Assembly: GCA_022791975.1 (NCBI GenBank)
Contig: JAAWAC010000007.1
Coordinates: 112,403-176,402 of the forward strand
Direction: 5' to 3'
DNA: 64,000 nt
DNA from: Lachnospiraceae bacterium
Lineage (GTDB): Bacteria; Bacillota; Clostridia; Lachnospirales; Lachnospiraceae
Below are positions 19,105 through 28,373 of the stretch, piece by piece. Under the pieces are notes generated by a model. The model was not told the DNA's origin, ran no database searches, and worked only from the letters and a program-made list of their open reading frames with translations. A program made the translations under genes and the position numbers. Positions within the stretch are counted from its first letter, which is position 1; each line of letters starts with the position of its first letter.

Positions 19105-19253
19105 GCACTTCTGCAACCGCCGGTTGACACATTGCAAAGCGGGAATAGGTGGCATGCAACCTCAAAACCTGGTATACTAAATCCATCCTAAGATAACCCA
19201 ACGCATGCAAATGGGGAAGTTTTCATTCATAAAATAATTTAGGGAGGTTTCTT

Positions 19254-20243
19254 ATGATTTTCGCAGATAAACTTATTCAGCTTCGAAAGAAAAATGGCTG
19301 GTCCCAGGAGGATCTGGCAGAACAAATGCAGGTCACCCGCCAGTCTGTTTCCAAATGGGAAGGCGCGCAGTCTGTGCCGGATCTGGAGCGAATGGTACAG
19401 CTATCCCGGATCTTCGGCGTGAGTATTGACTACCTATTAAAAGATGAAATAGAGGATCTGGAGCCCGCCACTGTAGACCCAGATCCAGCACAGTCCTCTC
19501 AGCTTCGGCATGTTTCTTTGGAGGAGGCTAACCGCTTCCTACAGATAAAAAGCCAAACAGCCCATCCCATTTCCTACGGTGTGTTTCTGTGCATTATTTC
19601 ACCTATCTGCCTTTTTATACTGGCCGCTCTCAGCGAACAACCTAACACCCTGACGGAAAATGCCGCCGGTGGCATTGGCATGATCATCCTGCTGCTTCTG
19701 GTAGCCTGTGCGGTGGCTATCTTCCTCTCCTGCCGCAGCAAAACAGCTTCCTTTGACTATCTGGAAAGTGAAACCTTTGAGACAGAATATGGAGTCACTG
19801 GCATGGTAAAGGCTCGCAAGCAACAGTATCAGTACACCCACACCAAAAACACAATCCTTGGCACCTGCCTGTGTATCCTGTCCCTGCTCCCTCTTTTCGG
19901 TGGCATTCTGATCAGTGAAAATGATCTGTTTTTAGTAACTATGCTCTCCCTGTGCTTTGGAATTACAGGGATTGGTGTCATCCTTTTAGTCCGCACCAAC
20001 ATTATCTGGGCAAGCTTTGAGAAGCTTCTCCAGGAGGGAGATTATTCCAGACAGAAAAAGCAGCGTCAGGCCTCCTCGGAGCCCCTTGCCAAGGTCTACT
20101 GGTCCCTTACCACTGCCATCTATCTGGCCTACAGCTTTATTACCTTTGACTGGGGGCGAAGCTGGATTATCTGGCCTGTGGCCGGTGTTCTATACTCTGC
20201 CGTTTTGGGGATCCACAGCCTCTTTGACAAAAAATCTTCTTAA
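19254..20243 (+). CDS. XRE-family regulator with C-terminal membrane domain
   Basis: A 329-residue protein. An HTH_3 domain at residues 4-62 (RKKNGWSQEDLAEQMQVTRQ, then SVSKWEGAQSVP) is followed by a linker and four or five hydrophobic segments from about residue 100 to the end, the last pair near 280-325. Such membrane-tethered XRE regulators often sense envelope or redox conditions, but none is indicated here. AGGGAGG lies before the ATG, and a weak TATACT at 19173-19178 may be the -10 box. It is a single-gene unit ending at a strong terminator. Confidence 0.85.
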   Translation: MIFADKLIQLRKKNGWSQEDLAEQMQVTRQSVSKWEGAQSVPDLERMVQLSRIFGVSIDYLLKDEIEDLEPATVDPDPAQSSQLRHVSLEEANRFLQIKSQTAHPISYGVFLCIISPICLFILAALSEQPNTLTENAAGGIGMIILLLLVACAVAIFLSCRSKTASFDYLESETFETEYGVTGMVKARKQQYQYTHTKNTILGTCLCILSLLPLFGGILISENDLFLVTMLSLCFGITGIGVILLVRTNIIWASFEKLLQEGDYSRQKKQRQASSEPLAKVYWSLTTAIYLAYSFITFDWGRSWIIWPVAGVLYSAVLGIHSLFDKKSS

Positions 20244-20251
20244 GATCAAAA

Positions 20252-20282
20252 GGTGGCGCCGGGAATTTATGCCGGCGCCACC
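20252..20282. terminator. Bidirectional terminator, XRE gene and DUF5717 operon
   Basis: GGTGGCGCCGG at 20252-20262 pairs perfectly with CCGGCGCCACC at 20272-20282 around a nine-base loop. The stem lies between two convergent units. Confidence 0.8.
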
Positions 20283-20295
20283 CTCTTTGTACATT

Positions 20296-21084
20296 TTAGG
20301 AAAAGCGGATGTTTTTCAGGTATTCTTTTTGAAGAGCATACAGGCTTTCCCGGGGATCCACATCCACCGGAATATGTTCCTTAGCCTCCCCATCCAGCTG
20401 CTCCAAGCGCTCCAGTATCCCGTCCAGCTGCTTTCCCCGGATATTTTGCAGCTCCATGGCCTCCTCAAAATCTCCCTCTGGCAGACAAAAGCGCAGGGCA
20501 TACACATAGGAAGCCAAAACTTCCGAATCCCTCTGATACTGATAGGAGGTGCAAAAGGCCTTGGACGCCTTGTAAAACTGAAACAGACGACAGTAGCAAA
20601 CCCCCAGGTTATTCCACACATGTGCGTAGAACTCCACGCCCAGCCGGTCACTTTGACGGATATCCAGGATCTTTTGATATTCGTAAATGGCCGCCTGGTA
20701 ATTTCCGTGGATAAAATATTCGTCCGCCCGAAGCTTTAACCGCTCCTGTTCCTGATAGGTGGCCAGTAGCTTCATCCGCTCAGACAGGGTGTTCAACTCT
20801 TCCTTGGTATAGTAATCCACCTCCCGCAGAATCGTCAAAATCAGGTTGGGAATGCCAATCCCTGACTCACTGCCCTTCTCCAGGCGTAACGCCAGGTCTT
20901 GGTCACCGATCTCCTCTGCAATCCACCGGTACAGCCGCCGCCCCAGCATTTTTCGATCCACCATATAGACATTTTCAAAGAGAAAGTAGGCCAGCTCCTC
21001 CATGGAATACAGATGAATCCCCATACTCTCGATTTCATAGGGCACGGTCGCCCGTTTCTTCCTGCATAAAATCACCGCGCACAT
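20296..21084 (-). CDS. TPR-like protein, third gene of the DUF5717/DUF5716 operon
   Basis: A 262-residue protein I do not recognise by name. From about residue 110 it contains tetratricopeptide-like helical pairs (ADEYFIHGNYQAAIYEYQKI, then WNNLGVCYCRLFQFYKASKAF), spaced like TPR units. The first 100 residues are helical and charged, with no signal peptide. It starts 15 bases after the Hsp70-like gene stops and is last in the operon, next to the terminator. A scaffold or adaptor role for its two operon partners is inference from TPR content and gene order. Confidence 0.75.
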   Translation of the reverse strand: MCAVILCRKKRATVPYEIESMGIHLYSMEELAYFLFENVYMVDRKMLGRRLYRWIAEEIGDQDLALRLEKGSESGIGIPNLILTILREVDYYTKEELNTLSERMKLLATYQEQERLKLRADEYFIHGNYQAAIYEYQKILDIRQSDRLGVEFYAHVWNNLGVCYCRLFQFYKASKAFCTSYQYQRDSEVLASYVYALRFCLPEGDFEEAMELQNIRGKQLDGILERLEQLDGEAKEHIPVDVDPRESLYALQKEYLKNIRFS

Positions 21085-21099
21085 GATCGCTTCTCCTTC

Positions 21100-22191
21100 T
21101 TATACATCCACTTCCTCTTCCCAGCTAAGATTTGTGGCCGGAAACAGCTCTCCAAAACCCAAATCCCAGATCCGCACCTGGCAGGAGGTCTTTTTCGTAA
21201 AGGTCACCTCTACCCGCAGTCTGGTGGCCCGGGAAGGTCGCTCCGGCAAACCATCCAACAGAATACTCTCCTTCAACATAGACGTTCCCTGGAGGGGCTG
21301 GAACAAAATCTCCACCACCGGCTTGTCATAGAGAATCACCTCGCACTCTGCCTTTGCCTCATACCAGTTCACTCCCGCCGGAATCAGCACCTCCACCCCG
21401 TCCCGCTGGCCATTCATCACACAAATTCCCACATTGCAGGGAATCTTGTCATTTCCAAAATACAGATAAGATACTGGAGGCTCTTCCCCGGAAAGCTCTG
21501 CCGCCCGGTAACAGGCTCCCTTGGCAAAGAGGTTGTTTCCTGCAAACACCCGGCGCCCGGCGCACAGAACCTTCAGGGAATTTTCATACCACCGTTCCTC
21601 AAACCCATTGCCCAAAAGATAGGCGGTGGATACCACCCTCTGATCAAACATCCGCAAAATTAAGCTGGCAAAATAGGCGTCCTGCTCCTCCCTCGTCAGA
21701 TCCCCCATATCGGGGATCTGCCATTCCTCCTGCTCCTCCACCCGAACCAGACAAGGCAGACGCCTCTGATTCAGAACCAGCATACAAGCTTTCAGACAAT
21801 TCTCCTCATAGGAAAATAGAGCAACCTGATGGCTATAGATATCCCGGGATTGATGCATTACATAGGCACAAAAGCTCTCCTCATCGGTCTGCACATAAAT
21901 CCGCTCCTCCTGGATGCCTGCCTGCATGGCTGCCGCCTTTACCTGCTCCACGGTCTGTGTATCCGCCTGCTTCACAGAAAACACCACCGCAGCCGCCATA
22001 CCCAGCCGCTCTACCGGACGCAGGAGGCGCATAGTCTTCTTCAACAGCTCCTCCAGACTCCCCGCAGGAATCTCATATTGTTCCTCTCCTTTGCCCACGG
22101 ACAAAGACTCTGGCTCCGGGCTCCCCGGCCTCCAATAGCTCACCTGGGAATAGGTTGTATTCCAGTCAATTCCTACTACAAACTGATCCAT
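21100..22191 (-). CDS. Hsp70/actin-fold-like protein (DUF5716 type)
   Basis: A 363-residue protein. Its N-terminus, VVGIDWNTTYSQVSYW, matches the phosphate-1 loop of the actin/Hsp70/sugar-kinase fold (compare GIDLGTTNS of DnaK). The last 100 residues read as a beta-rich domain (RLRVEVTFTKKTSCQVRI, then DLGFGELFPATN) like the substrate-binding part of Hsp70. It is shorter than DnaK (about 610 residues) and I see no clear adenosine motif, so ATP binding is not assured. It sits in the middle of a tight three-gene operon with gaps of 30 and 15 bases. I recall this family as DUF5716 of Lachnospiraceae; the role is unknown. Confidence 0.75.
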   Translation of the reverse strand: MDQFVVGIDWNTTYSQVSYWRPGSPEPESLSVGKGEEQYEIPAGSLEELLKKTMRLLRPVERLGMAAAVVFSVKQADTQTVEQVKAAAMQAGIQEERIYVQTDEESFCAYVMHQSRDIYSHQVALFSYEENCLKACMLVLNQRRLPCLVRVEEQEEWQIPDMGDLTREEQDAYFASLILRMFDQRVVSTAYLLGNGFEERWYENSLKVLCAGRRVFAGNNLFAKGACYRAAELSGEEPPVSYLYFGNDKIPCNVGICVMNGQRDGVEVLIPAGVNWYEAKAECEVILYDKPVVEILFQPLQGTSMLKESILLDGLPERPSRATRLRVEVTFTKKTSCQVRIWDLGFGELFPATNLSWEEEVDV

Positions 22192-22221
22192 TTCCTCTCT
22201 CGTCCTTCCGCTGAAAAATCC

Positions 22222-24795
22222 CTATTTCAGCCTAAATAAGGCCTCCACCAGATACTGCTTTTTCCGATAAGCCAAAAGCTGTTCCATAAGTTTAGCCTCC
22301 TTGCCCTCCTGCCCAGATCGGCTCATCTCGTAGATGGCCGCATACTTGCTGCCGGTTTCCAGCTGCTCCTGGCAGTCACCGCTGAGCACCTGGCGGGGGC
22401 TAGTCCGCTCGCTTTCATCCTCCAGGGTCTCCGTGATAAAGTAAGTAAGACGTTCCCCGTAAAACAGGGTGAATTCCTTGATAAACACCCCCACAGAGGT
22501 GGGATACATGCGTTCCGCCACATAGTTGCAGATCTCCTGTCCCGGGGTTTCCAGTACATAATGGATCACCACCTTGTGCCCTGGATGTGCCCTGTACTCC
22601 ACAAAGCTTTTATCCTCCAAGAGATGGGGGCTGCCTAACCGGGCCATAAGCTCCTTCATAAACCCAAACCGCAGTCGCCGGTACAGGTATTCCTTTCCCA
22701 GCCGGAAAGCCTGCTGCCGCTGCACTTCACTGAGACGCCTCTTCCCGGCCAGGTAACGCAAATAAGACAACCTGCACACATCCGGCAAGTCCGTTTCCCA
22801 GGCAATGGCCTGCTCCAGATACTCATAGGTCTCCTCCGGAATCTTCTGTCCCAGCACAAAGTCCACGTGGGATAACCAAGCCAAATAAGCTCTGCTCACC
22901 AGGGAATGGCCTCCGGTCCGCTCATAATCCATAAATAGAGGGAAGGCGCTTTCCACAAACTGCTCCGTAAAAAGCATCTGGCTTAAAATCCGCTCCTCCA
23001 GCTCAAACACATCCAGCTCAAATTCCATCCCGGCCTGCCAGATGGCCAGCAAGGCCTCCAAATCTCCCTGATAGTATCCTGCCAGATATTCCAGAATGCT
23101 CTCATTGTATTTATGGCTCTGGAATACCTCATAGCACAGCTTTACCAGGTAATCCTCCCGCTCATAACCCCGCTCTCGAATCTGCCAGGCTGCCAGACGC
23201 ACCAAAATTTTGGGCCGTATCAAAGCATGTCCAAAGCGCCGAGTCAAATCCCAGGCCTGTTCGTACAATCCTCTTAAAATTAAAATTTCCACATATTTAG
23301 CCCGATCCGTTGGCAGCATGGCATCCGCCTGGGCCATAAAAAAGGTCTCGTCCAGCTCCTCCAGCTCATGGTTTACATAATAATACTGTATGATTTCCTG
23401 GCGAAGGCTCTGGAGATAACTCTCTGTAAATCCCTCAATCTGTAGCACCTGCTTATATAGCTCTACAGCCTCTTTGTTGGGACCCCGATCCTTTGGTATG
23501 CTGTCACACAGGTGCAGATAGAGCCCGGTATGATATTTTAGCAGGGCCCGGCACCTGTCTATGTAACGCCCCTCTTCCAGCAGCCGATTTAAGGTATAGG
23601 GAACACTGGTGGCATATGCGTTTCCCTGTCCGTCCACCAGGACAATCTTTGCCCCAGCTGTATAGATGGGAATATATGCCTTGCCATTTTTCACCGGAAA
23701 GCCAATCCTTTGGCTTAAGGGCTCATAGAGCACCTGAACCTCCTTGATTCGCCTGTCCTTGCATTCCAGCCTGCGGATAAACATCACATCCGCCAGGGCC
23801 TCGGCAAAATCAATGGTCAAAAGGCTGTCCACCAGAAAAGTCTCATAGAGAACTGCCAGATTATCCGTAATCCTTCGCTGGAGCAGCTGATCCAGCATAA
23901 AAGGCTCTATCAGCCGCCGGTACTCCCGATACAGGCTGGAGGAGCTATCCTCATAGCGGACCACATTGGCGTAGAGAATCGCCTTTTGACTGGCTGAGAG
24001 AGTATTATTGTAGAGAAAATACAGCAGCACATTTTTGGGCATTAGTTCCGGATACTCTTCCGGTGCCGAGCGGATAAAAAATTCATAGAGATTGGTGATC
24101 TTTACCTCCTGCTCCACCCCCAGGCGATACCAGATGAAGCTCTCCTTATCCGTCCGCTCCTCTTTGATAAGACTGTTTATAATCCCGGCCAGGATTTCTT
24201 TTGTCTGATAGCGTTCATAGGCATGCTTTAGCCGGAGTAGCTGTCCCGGCTGAGGCTGCCTGCTCTTCATGGCCAGCACCGAGAGACGCTCCGCTTCCTC
24301 CTTTGACAGCTCCTCCCCGCCCGGCTCAATAATCTCTACTCGAAACTCCTCCCGGTCAGCTCCCGTCTCCACCACCTCCACGCTGGGAGGCTCAATGGGA
24401 TCAGCCGTAACAAAGTAAGCATAATCATCCCACTCCAGATTTACTGGCAACTCCGCCGTAATCCGGTAGGGCAGCCGGTATTCCCCTGCATCTGTCACCA
24501 GGCAAAAGAACCCCTCCTCCACCTGAGAGCCATACATGCCCCGGCTGTCAAAGGTATAATAAATCCGCACAGTTCTGGCTAAAAAGGAGGGATTTTCCAC
24601 CTTCATCCGGCTGGTGGAGGAATATACAATTCCCTTCAGCTGCCGCAAGCTGCCCGAACTAATCACAAATTCTCCCGGTTTCTGGGTATCCGCCGCCACC
24701 GTAAAGGCAATCTGGGTCTCTGAGAGCAGCAGGATCTGCTTTTCATATTCAAATTTTCCATTAGCAAAACGTTCTATCTTTTCCCGCACATCCAT
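22222..24795 (-). CDS. Large DUF5717-type protein, first gene of the operon
   Basis: An 857-residue soluble protein with no signal peptide or membrane segment. The first 140 residues are beta-rich (sandwich-like strands ending in YRLPYRITAELPVNLEW). The remainder is a long series of helical pairs resembling TPR/HEAT repeats, and the last 130 residues are again mixed alpha/beta. This corresponds to the DUF5717 family of Clostridia as I remember it. Operon order with an Hsp70-like protein and a TPR protein suggests one complex. No enzymatic motif is visible. Confidence 0.75.
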   Translation of the reverse strand: MDVREKIERFANGKFEYEKQILLLSETQIAFTVAADTQKPGEFVISSGSLRQLKGIVYSSTSRMKVENPSFLARTVRIYYTFDSRGMYGSQVEEGFFCLVTDAGEYRLPYRITAELPVNLEWDDYAYFVTADPIEPPSVEVVETGADREEFRVEIIEPGGEELSKEEAERLSVLAMKSRQPQPGQLLRLKHAYERYQTKEILAGIINSLIKEERTDKESFIWYRLGVEQEVKITNLYEFFIRSAPEEYPELMPKNVLLYFLYNNTLSASQKAILYANVVRYEDSSSSLYREYRRLIEPFMLDQLLQRRITDNLAVLYETFLVDSLLTIDFAEALADVMFIRRLECKDRRIKEVQVLYEPLSQRIGFPVKNGKAYIPIYTAGAKIVLVDGQGNAYATSVPYTLNRLLEEGRYIDRCRALLKYHTGLYLHLCDSIPKDRGPNKEAVELYKQVLQIEGFTESYLQSLRQEIIQYYYVNHELEELDETFFMAQADAMLPTDRAKYVEILILRGLYEQAWDLTRRFGHALIRPKILVRLAAWQIRERGYEREDYLVKLCYEVFQSHKYNESILEYLAGYYQGDLEALLAIWQAGMEFELDVFELEERILSQMLFTEQFVESAFPLFMDYERTGGHSLVSRAYLAWLSHVDFVLGQKIPEETYEYLEQAIAWETDLPDVCRLSYLRYLAGKRRLSEVQRQQAFRLGKEYLYRRLRFGFMKELMARLGSPHLLEDKSFVEYRAHPGHKVVIHYVLETPGQEICNYVAERMYPTSVGVFIKEFTLFYGERLTYFITETLEDESERTSPRQVLSGDCQEQLETGSKYAAIYEMSRSGQEGKEAKLMEQLLAYRKKQYLVEALFRLK

Positions 24796-24909
24796 TCCTC
24801 CGGCATCTGCTGTGATTTACGCTCTTGTCATTGCAGACACTTCCAGTTATAATTAAGTATAGCACGAATTTCACAATCTGAAAAGCGTTAAAGAAAAGAG
24901 GACTACACC

Positions 24910-26004
24910 ATGTTAAAGCATATTGACCATTTCCATGGCAGTGATCTGGAAAAGATAGAGGCCGAGTATGGCATCAAAAAGGAGGAGATCACCTCCTTTA
25001 GCGCCAATGTAAATCCCCTGGGTATTTCCCCAAAAATGCGCCGGGCTCTCATTGACAGGATCGACTGTATCACTTCCTACCCAGACCGGGAATACACAGC
25101 CCTTCGCCGGTGCATCGCCGATTATACGAAAACCGTGCCGGAGCATATTGTGGTGGGAAACGGCTCCACAGAGCTTATTTCCCTGATCATGCAGCTGGAG
25201 CGCCCCAAAAAGGCTATGATTATCGGCCCCACCTACTCGGAGTATGAGCGGGAAATTTCCTTGGCTGGGGGCCTATCCCTCTACTATCCCCTGCCAGAGC
25301 CGAAAAATTTTGTGTTGGATACAAAGGATCTGTGTGCCCATCTCAACGAGACCCTGGATCTGCTGGTAATCTGTAATCCCAACAATCCCACTTCCACGGC
25401 CATACCCACAACCTCCATGCGACAGATTCTGGATGTGTGTAAGCAATACCATATCTGCGTTCTGATCGATGAGACCTATGTGGAATTTGCGGAGGATGTC
25501 CAGGCCATATCCAGCATCTCTCTCACCCACTATTACAACAATCTGGTGATTCTTCGAGGAATTTCCAAGTTTTTTGCCTCCCCTGGCCTGCGGCTGGGCT
25601 ATGCGGTTACAGGGAACCAGGATTTATTGGGACGGATCAACACCTTAAAAAATCCCTGGACCATCAACAGCCTGGCAGCAGTAGCAGGAGAACTGATGTT
25701 CTCTGACACAGAATATATCACAGCTACCCGACAGCTTATCAGCCAGGAGAGAGCCCACTGTATGGAGGAGCTCCGGTCCCTTTCCACTGTAAAGGCCTAC
25801 GATCCTACAGCCAATTTTGTTCTGGTGCGAATTTTGAAGGAGGGTGTGGATGCCCAAATGCTCTTTGAGCACGCCATCCGCCGGGGACTTATGATTCGCA
25901 ACTGTTCCACCTTCCCCTTCCTGGGCAATGGTTTTATCCGGTTCTGCTTTATGAGCCCGGAAAAAAATCGGGAGCTTTTGGATTGCCTGAAGGAATTATT
26001 ATAG
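24910..26004 (+). CDS. PLP-dependent aminotransferase, HisC/CobD type
   Basis: A 364-residue fold-type I class II aminotransferase. The PLP lysine lies in ISKFFASPGLRLGY near residue 222. The cofactor-binding Asn is in CNPNNPT near residue 155 and the Asp in IDETYVEF near residue 190. The opening HGSDLEKIEAEYGIKKEEIT and SANVNPLGIS stretches resemble threonine-phosphate decarboxylase (CobD) as much as histidinol-phosphate aminotransferase. No cobalamin or histidine genes are nearby, so the substrate is open. The following CPBP gene starts 40 bases later on the same strand. Confidence 0.85.
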   Translation: MLKHIDHFHGSDLEKIEAEYGIKKEEITSFSANVNPLGISPKMRRALIDRIDCITSYPDREYTALRRCIADYTKTVPEHIVVGNGSTELISLIMQLERPKKAMIIGPTYSEYEREISLAGGLSLYYPLPEPKNFVLDTKDLCAHLNETLDLLVICNPNNPTSTAIPTTSMRQILDVCKQYHICVLIDETYVEFAEDVQAISSISLTHYYNNLVILRGISKFFASPGLRLGYAVTGNQDLLGRINTLKNPWTINSLAAVAGELMFSDTEYITATRQLISQERAHCMEELRSLSTVKAYDPTANFVLVRILKEGVDAQMLFEHAIRRGLMIRNCSTFPFLGNGFIRFCFMSPEKNRELLDCLKELL

Positions 26005-26043
26005 GCTTATCAACAATTTATAAAAGAAAGAAGGTAATTCCCC

Positions 26044-26895
26044 ATGAAAATTCTTAAAAAAATAGGACAGATTCTCCTCTGTCCCCTTCCTCTCCTCCTG
26101 ACTCTTCTGCTCCAGGTTGTGGTCGTCTTTGTGTCCATGTTAGCCCTGGCCTTTCGAGATCCCTGGAATGCAGACCCCTATGCCCTCTTTATGGAACAAT
26201 ATGATATCTTTATGCTGCTAATCCAGGGCATCACCTTTTTGATCTTCTTTTTATGGTATTTTCTGGCCTACGGTCGCAAGCAATCCCTCACCCCTCTATA
26301 CCGACTCTTTGGCGGAAAGGATCTGGGGATCTTTCTTCTCTTTTCCATAGGGATTTATTTTCTGACTGCCATTTATATGGGGCTTTCCTCCGTGGTGACC
26401 CCGGATCTGATGGAGGAATATCAAACCATGGTGGAGGAATCCGGCCTGGGGGATCTGACCATCCTGTCCACCATCAGCACCCTCCTGATGGCTCCCCTCT
26501 CCGAAGAAATTATTTTCCGAGGAATTACCCTGAACTTAAGCAAAAAGGCCTTTCGCTATTTCTGGCTGGCCAACATCATCCAGGCCCTGTTCTTCGGCAT
26601 TGCCCACATGAACTGGATTCAGGGCTCCTACGCCTTTTTACTGGGGCTTTGCTTAGGCTATGTATGTGAGGTTTACCACTCCCTCTTTGCCGGGATGCTT
26701 TTGCACCTTCTGTTTAATTTCATGGGAACCTATGGGGCCTCTCTTATAAGTTCGCTGCCTTTCCCGGATCTGGTCTACTACCTGTTCATGCTTGTTGTGG
26801 GAGTACCTGTCACCATCTTTTGTCTGTTCTGGCTGCGGAAAAAGAAAAATCCGCCTCCCAGACCTGCCTATTGGACCGGGGAGCCCATGGACTAA
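26044..26895 (+). CDS. CPBP family intramembrane metalloprotease
   Basis: A 283-residue membrane protein. The CPBP (Abi) motifs are in order: PLSEEIIFRG (EExxxR) near residue 157, FFGIAHMNW (FxxxH) near residue 185 and LLHLLFNF (HxxxN/D) near residue 220. These form the glutamate/histidine active site within the membrane. About seven hydrophobic helices surround them. Such proteases process membrane-bound substrates or give bacteriocin self-immunity; no bacteriocin gene is seen here. AAAGAAAGAAGG precedes the start and a terminator follows. Confidence 0.92.
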   Translation: MKILKKIGQILLCPLPLLLTLLLQVVVVFVSMLALAFRDPWNADPYALFMEQYDIFMLLIQGITFLIFFLWYFLAYGRKQSLTPLYRLFGGKDLGIFLLFSIGIYFLTAIYMGLSSVVTPDLMEEYQTMVEESGLGDLTILSTISTLLMAPLSEEIIFRGITLNLSKKAFRYFWLANIIQALFFGIAHMNWIQGSYAFLLGLCLGYVCEVYHSLFAGMLLHLLFNFMGTYGASLISSLPFPDLVYYLFMLVVGVPVTIFCLFWLRKKKNPPPRPAYWTGEPMD

Positions 26896-26915
26896 AGTTC
26901 TATTCCTATAATAAA

Positions 26916-26956
26916 ATCCGGAATTTCTGTGAAAGCAGAGATCCCGGATCTTTTTA
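26916..26956. terminator. Terminator between CPBP and PrsA-like genes
   Basis: ATCCGG at 26916-26921 pairs with CCGGAT at 26944-26949, followed by CTTTTT. The two flanking genes converge here. Confidence 0.65.
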
Positions 26957-26966
26957 TTCTTTTCAT

Positions 26967-28037
26967 TTAACTTTCAAAATAATTTTCATACACAGCAAAA
27001 AAATTCTTTCCCGTGCGGGTTGGAAATGCACTGTCAAAATGCACGGTCTCCCAAAGCCGGTTATTAAACTCCGAGGGGGTATTGGCTATAAGCTCATCAT
27101 ACACCTGTCGGAAAATACTGTCCCGCCGTTTCTCAATCATCGTCACCTTATTCTGTTCCGTGGCTGTTCTGTCAAAATTCTCCGTGCATTTCAGAATATA
27201 ATATCCCTGCTCTGTCTCAATGATTCCACTGACCTGGTCTTTTTCCAGAGCAAAGGCCGCCTCCTCATAGACCACATCCTCATCTCCCCGGCCAAAGGTG
27301 TGGGTAATCTGGGTATCCTGATTATAGATGGAAGCCACCGTCAAAAATTCCCGGCCCCCCTCTATCTGCTCCAGAAGCTCCTGGGCTTTGGCATAAATCT
27401 CCTGTTTCTCCTCCGCTGAGCAGGGCTCCTCACCGTTTTCTCCTGTAACTGTAGTCTTTAGGAATATCTGCTGGATGGTAATAATCCGAGCTTCATCATC
27501 GCTGACCTCCGTATTCACGTCCTTGGTGATCTCCTCGTAAACCCGGTTGGCCAGAAGGTGGTCCTGGTAGAGCAAAAGCACATCCTCCTCCCTGAGATTC
27601 ATCCACTCCCGCTCCTCCTGACTCAGAGACCCGTAATACTCCTGGGCCGCCTTTTTCAGCTGTTCCTGGTCCTGCTGGCTTAACTCTACCTCATATTCCT
27701 CCGCCAGAAGGGTCATGGCCTTAATGGTGGCCAGCTGAGCGATGATATTATCCTTTACATACTCCTCCAGGGTAACGCCTCCAAAATCATGCTCCCACAT
27801 TTCCACCCCATATACACTCTCATACTGTTCCTCATAGGTGTTGGCATAGATCATAGCTTCCGGAAGGGTGCATACGCTGCTCCCCACCTTAAATAGCTGA
27901 TTCCCAGAAAGTCCTGTAGTCAGGACAATCTCCGTATTTTTCAATTTAGAGCAGCCACACAAAGTCAAACTCAAAAGGCCAATGAAAATCGCCACAACCG
28001 CCTTCTTAAGGCTCCTCCCTGTAATCTCCTTTCTCAT
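26967..28037 (-). CDS. PrsA-like foldase lipoprotein (parvulin-type PPIase)
   Basis: A 356-residue lipoprotein with N-terminal hydrophobic segment and lipobox LTLCGC. A helical N-domain resembling SurA/PrsA (residues 40-180) precedes a parvulin-like region (about 185-300, with IQQIFLKTT, FGRGDEDVVYEEAAFAL and GYYILKC). It would help exported proteins fold on the outside of the membrane. The upstream TTG is in frame, but GGAAGGAGG at proper distance favours the ATG at 28037. The C-terminal tail of about 40 residues is less typical. Confidence 0.87.
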   Translation of the reverse strand: MRKEITGRSLKKAVVAIFIGLLSLTLCGCSKLKNTEIVLTTGLSGNQLFKVGSSVCTLPEAMIYANTYEEQYESVYGVEMWEHDFGGVTLEEYVKDNIIAQLATIKAMTLLAEEYEVELSQQDQEQLKKAAQEYYGSLSQEEREWMNLREEDVLLLYQDHLLANRVYEEITKDVNTEVSDDEARIITIQQIFLKTTVTGENGEEPCSAEEKQEIYAKAQELLEQIEGGREFLTVASIYNQDTQITHTFGRGDEDVVYEEAAFALEKDQVSGIIETEQGYYILKCTENFDRTATEQNKVTMIEKRRDSIFRQVYDELIANTPSEFNNRLWETVHFDSAFPTRTGKNFFAVYENYFES

Positions 28038-28067
28038 CAATATGGCATCCTCCTTCCCATGGGGAGC

Positions 28068-28331
28068 CTACGCTTCCACAATGAGATAGGTTCCGTCGCC
28101 CAGGGGAAATACCTCCGCCATCTCTGCAAGCTCCTCCGGGGATAGACCGCTTACATCCATGCCGCCCTCCTCCAGGTAAGCCTGCACCTCCTTTAAGGAG
28201 CCCGCCACAGCTGCCATACAGTCCTCTAAAAACTCCTGCGCCTCCTCCGGAGTAGATGCCACCGGCTTATCAAATAACTGCTTTTGATTTTCCAAAAAAA
28301 CGTCAATACACTGTTTTGAATAGTAACCCAT
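28068..28331 (-). CDS. Small conserved protein of unknown function
   Basis: An 87-residue acidic protein starting MGYYSKQCIDVFLEN. TTGGAGG five bases before the ATG at 28331 fixes this start over an upstream in-frame TTG, which is part of the ribosome site itself. It is helical in its first 60 residues and ends with short strands (GDGTYLIVEA). I recall similar short proteins in Lachnospiraceae, but no function. It sits between the HAD phosphatases and the PrsA-like gene and is probably in the same transcript. Confidence 0.75.
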   Translation of the reverse strand: MGYYSKQCIDVFLENQKQLFDKPVASTPEEAQEFLEDCMAAVAGSLKEVQAYLEEGGMDVSGLSPEELAEMAEVFPLGDGTYLIVEA

Positions 28332-28373
28332 TTTAACCTCCAAATTATCAGTCTCCCAGCTATTTTGCCAGGT

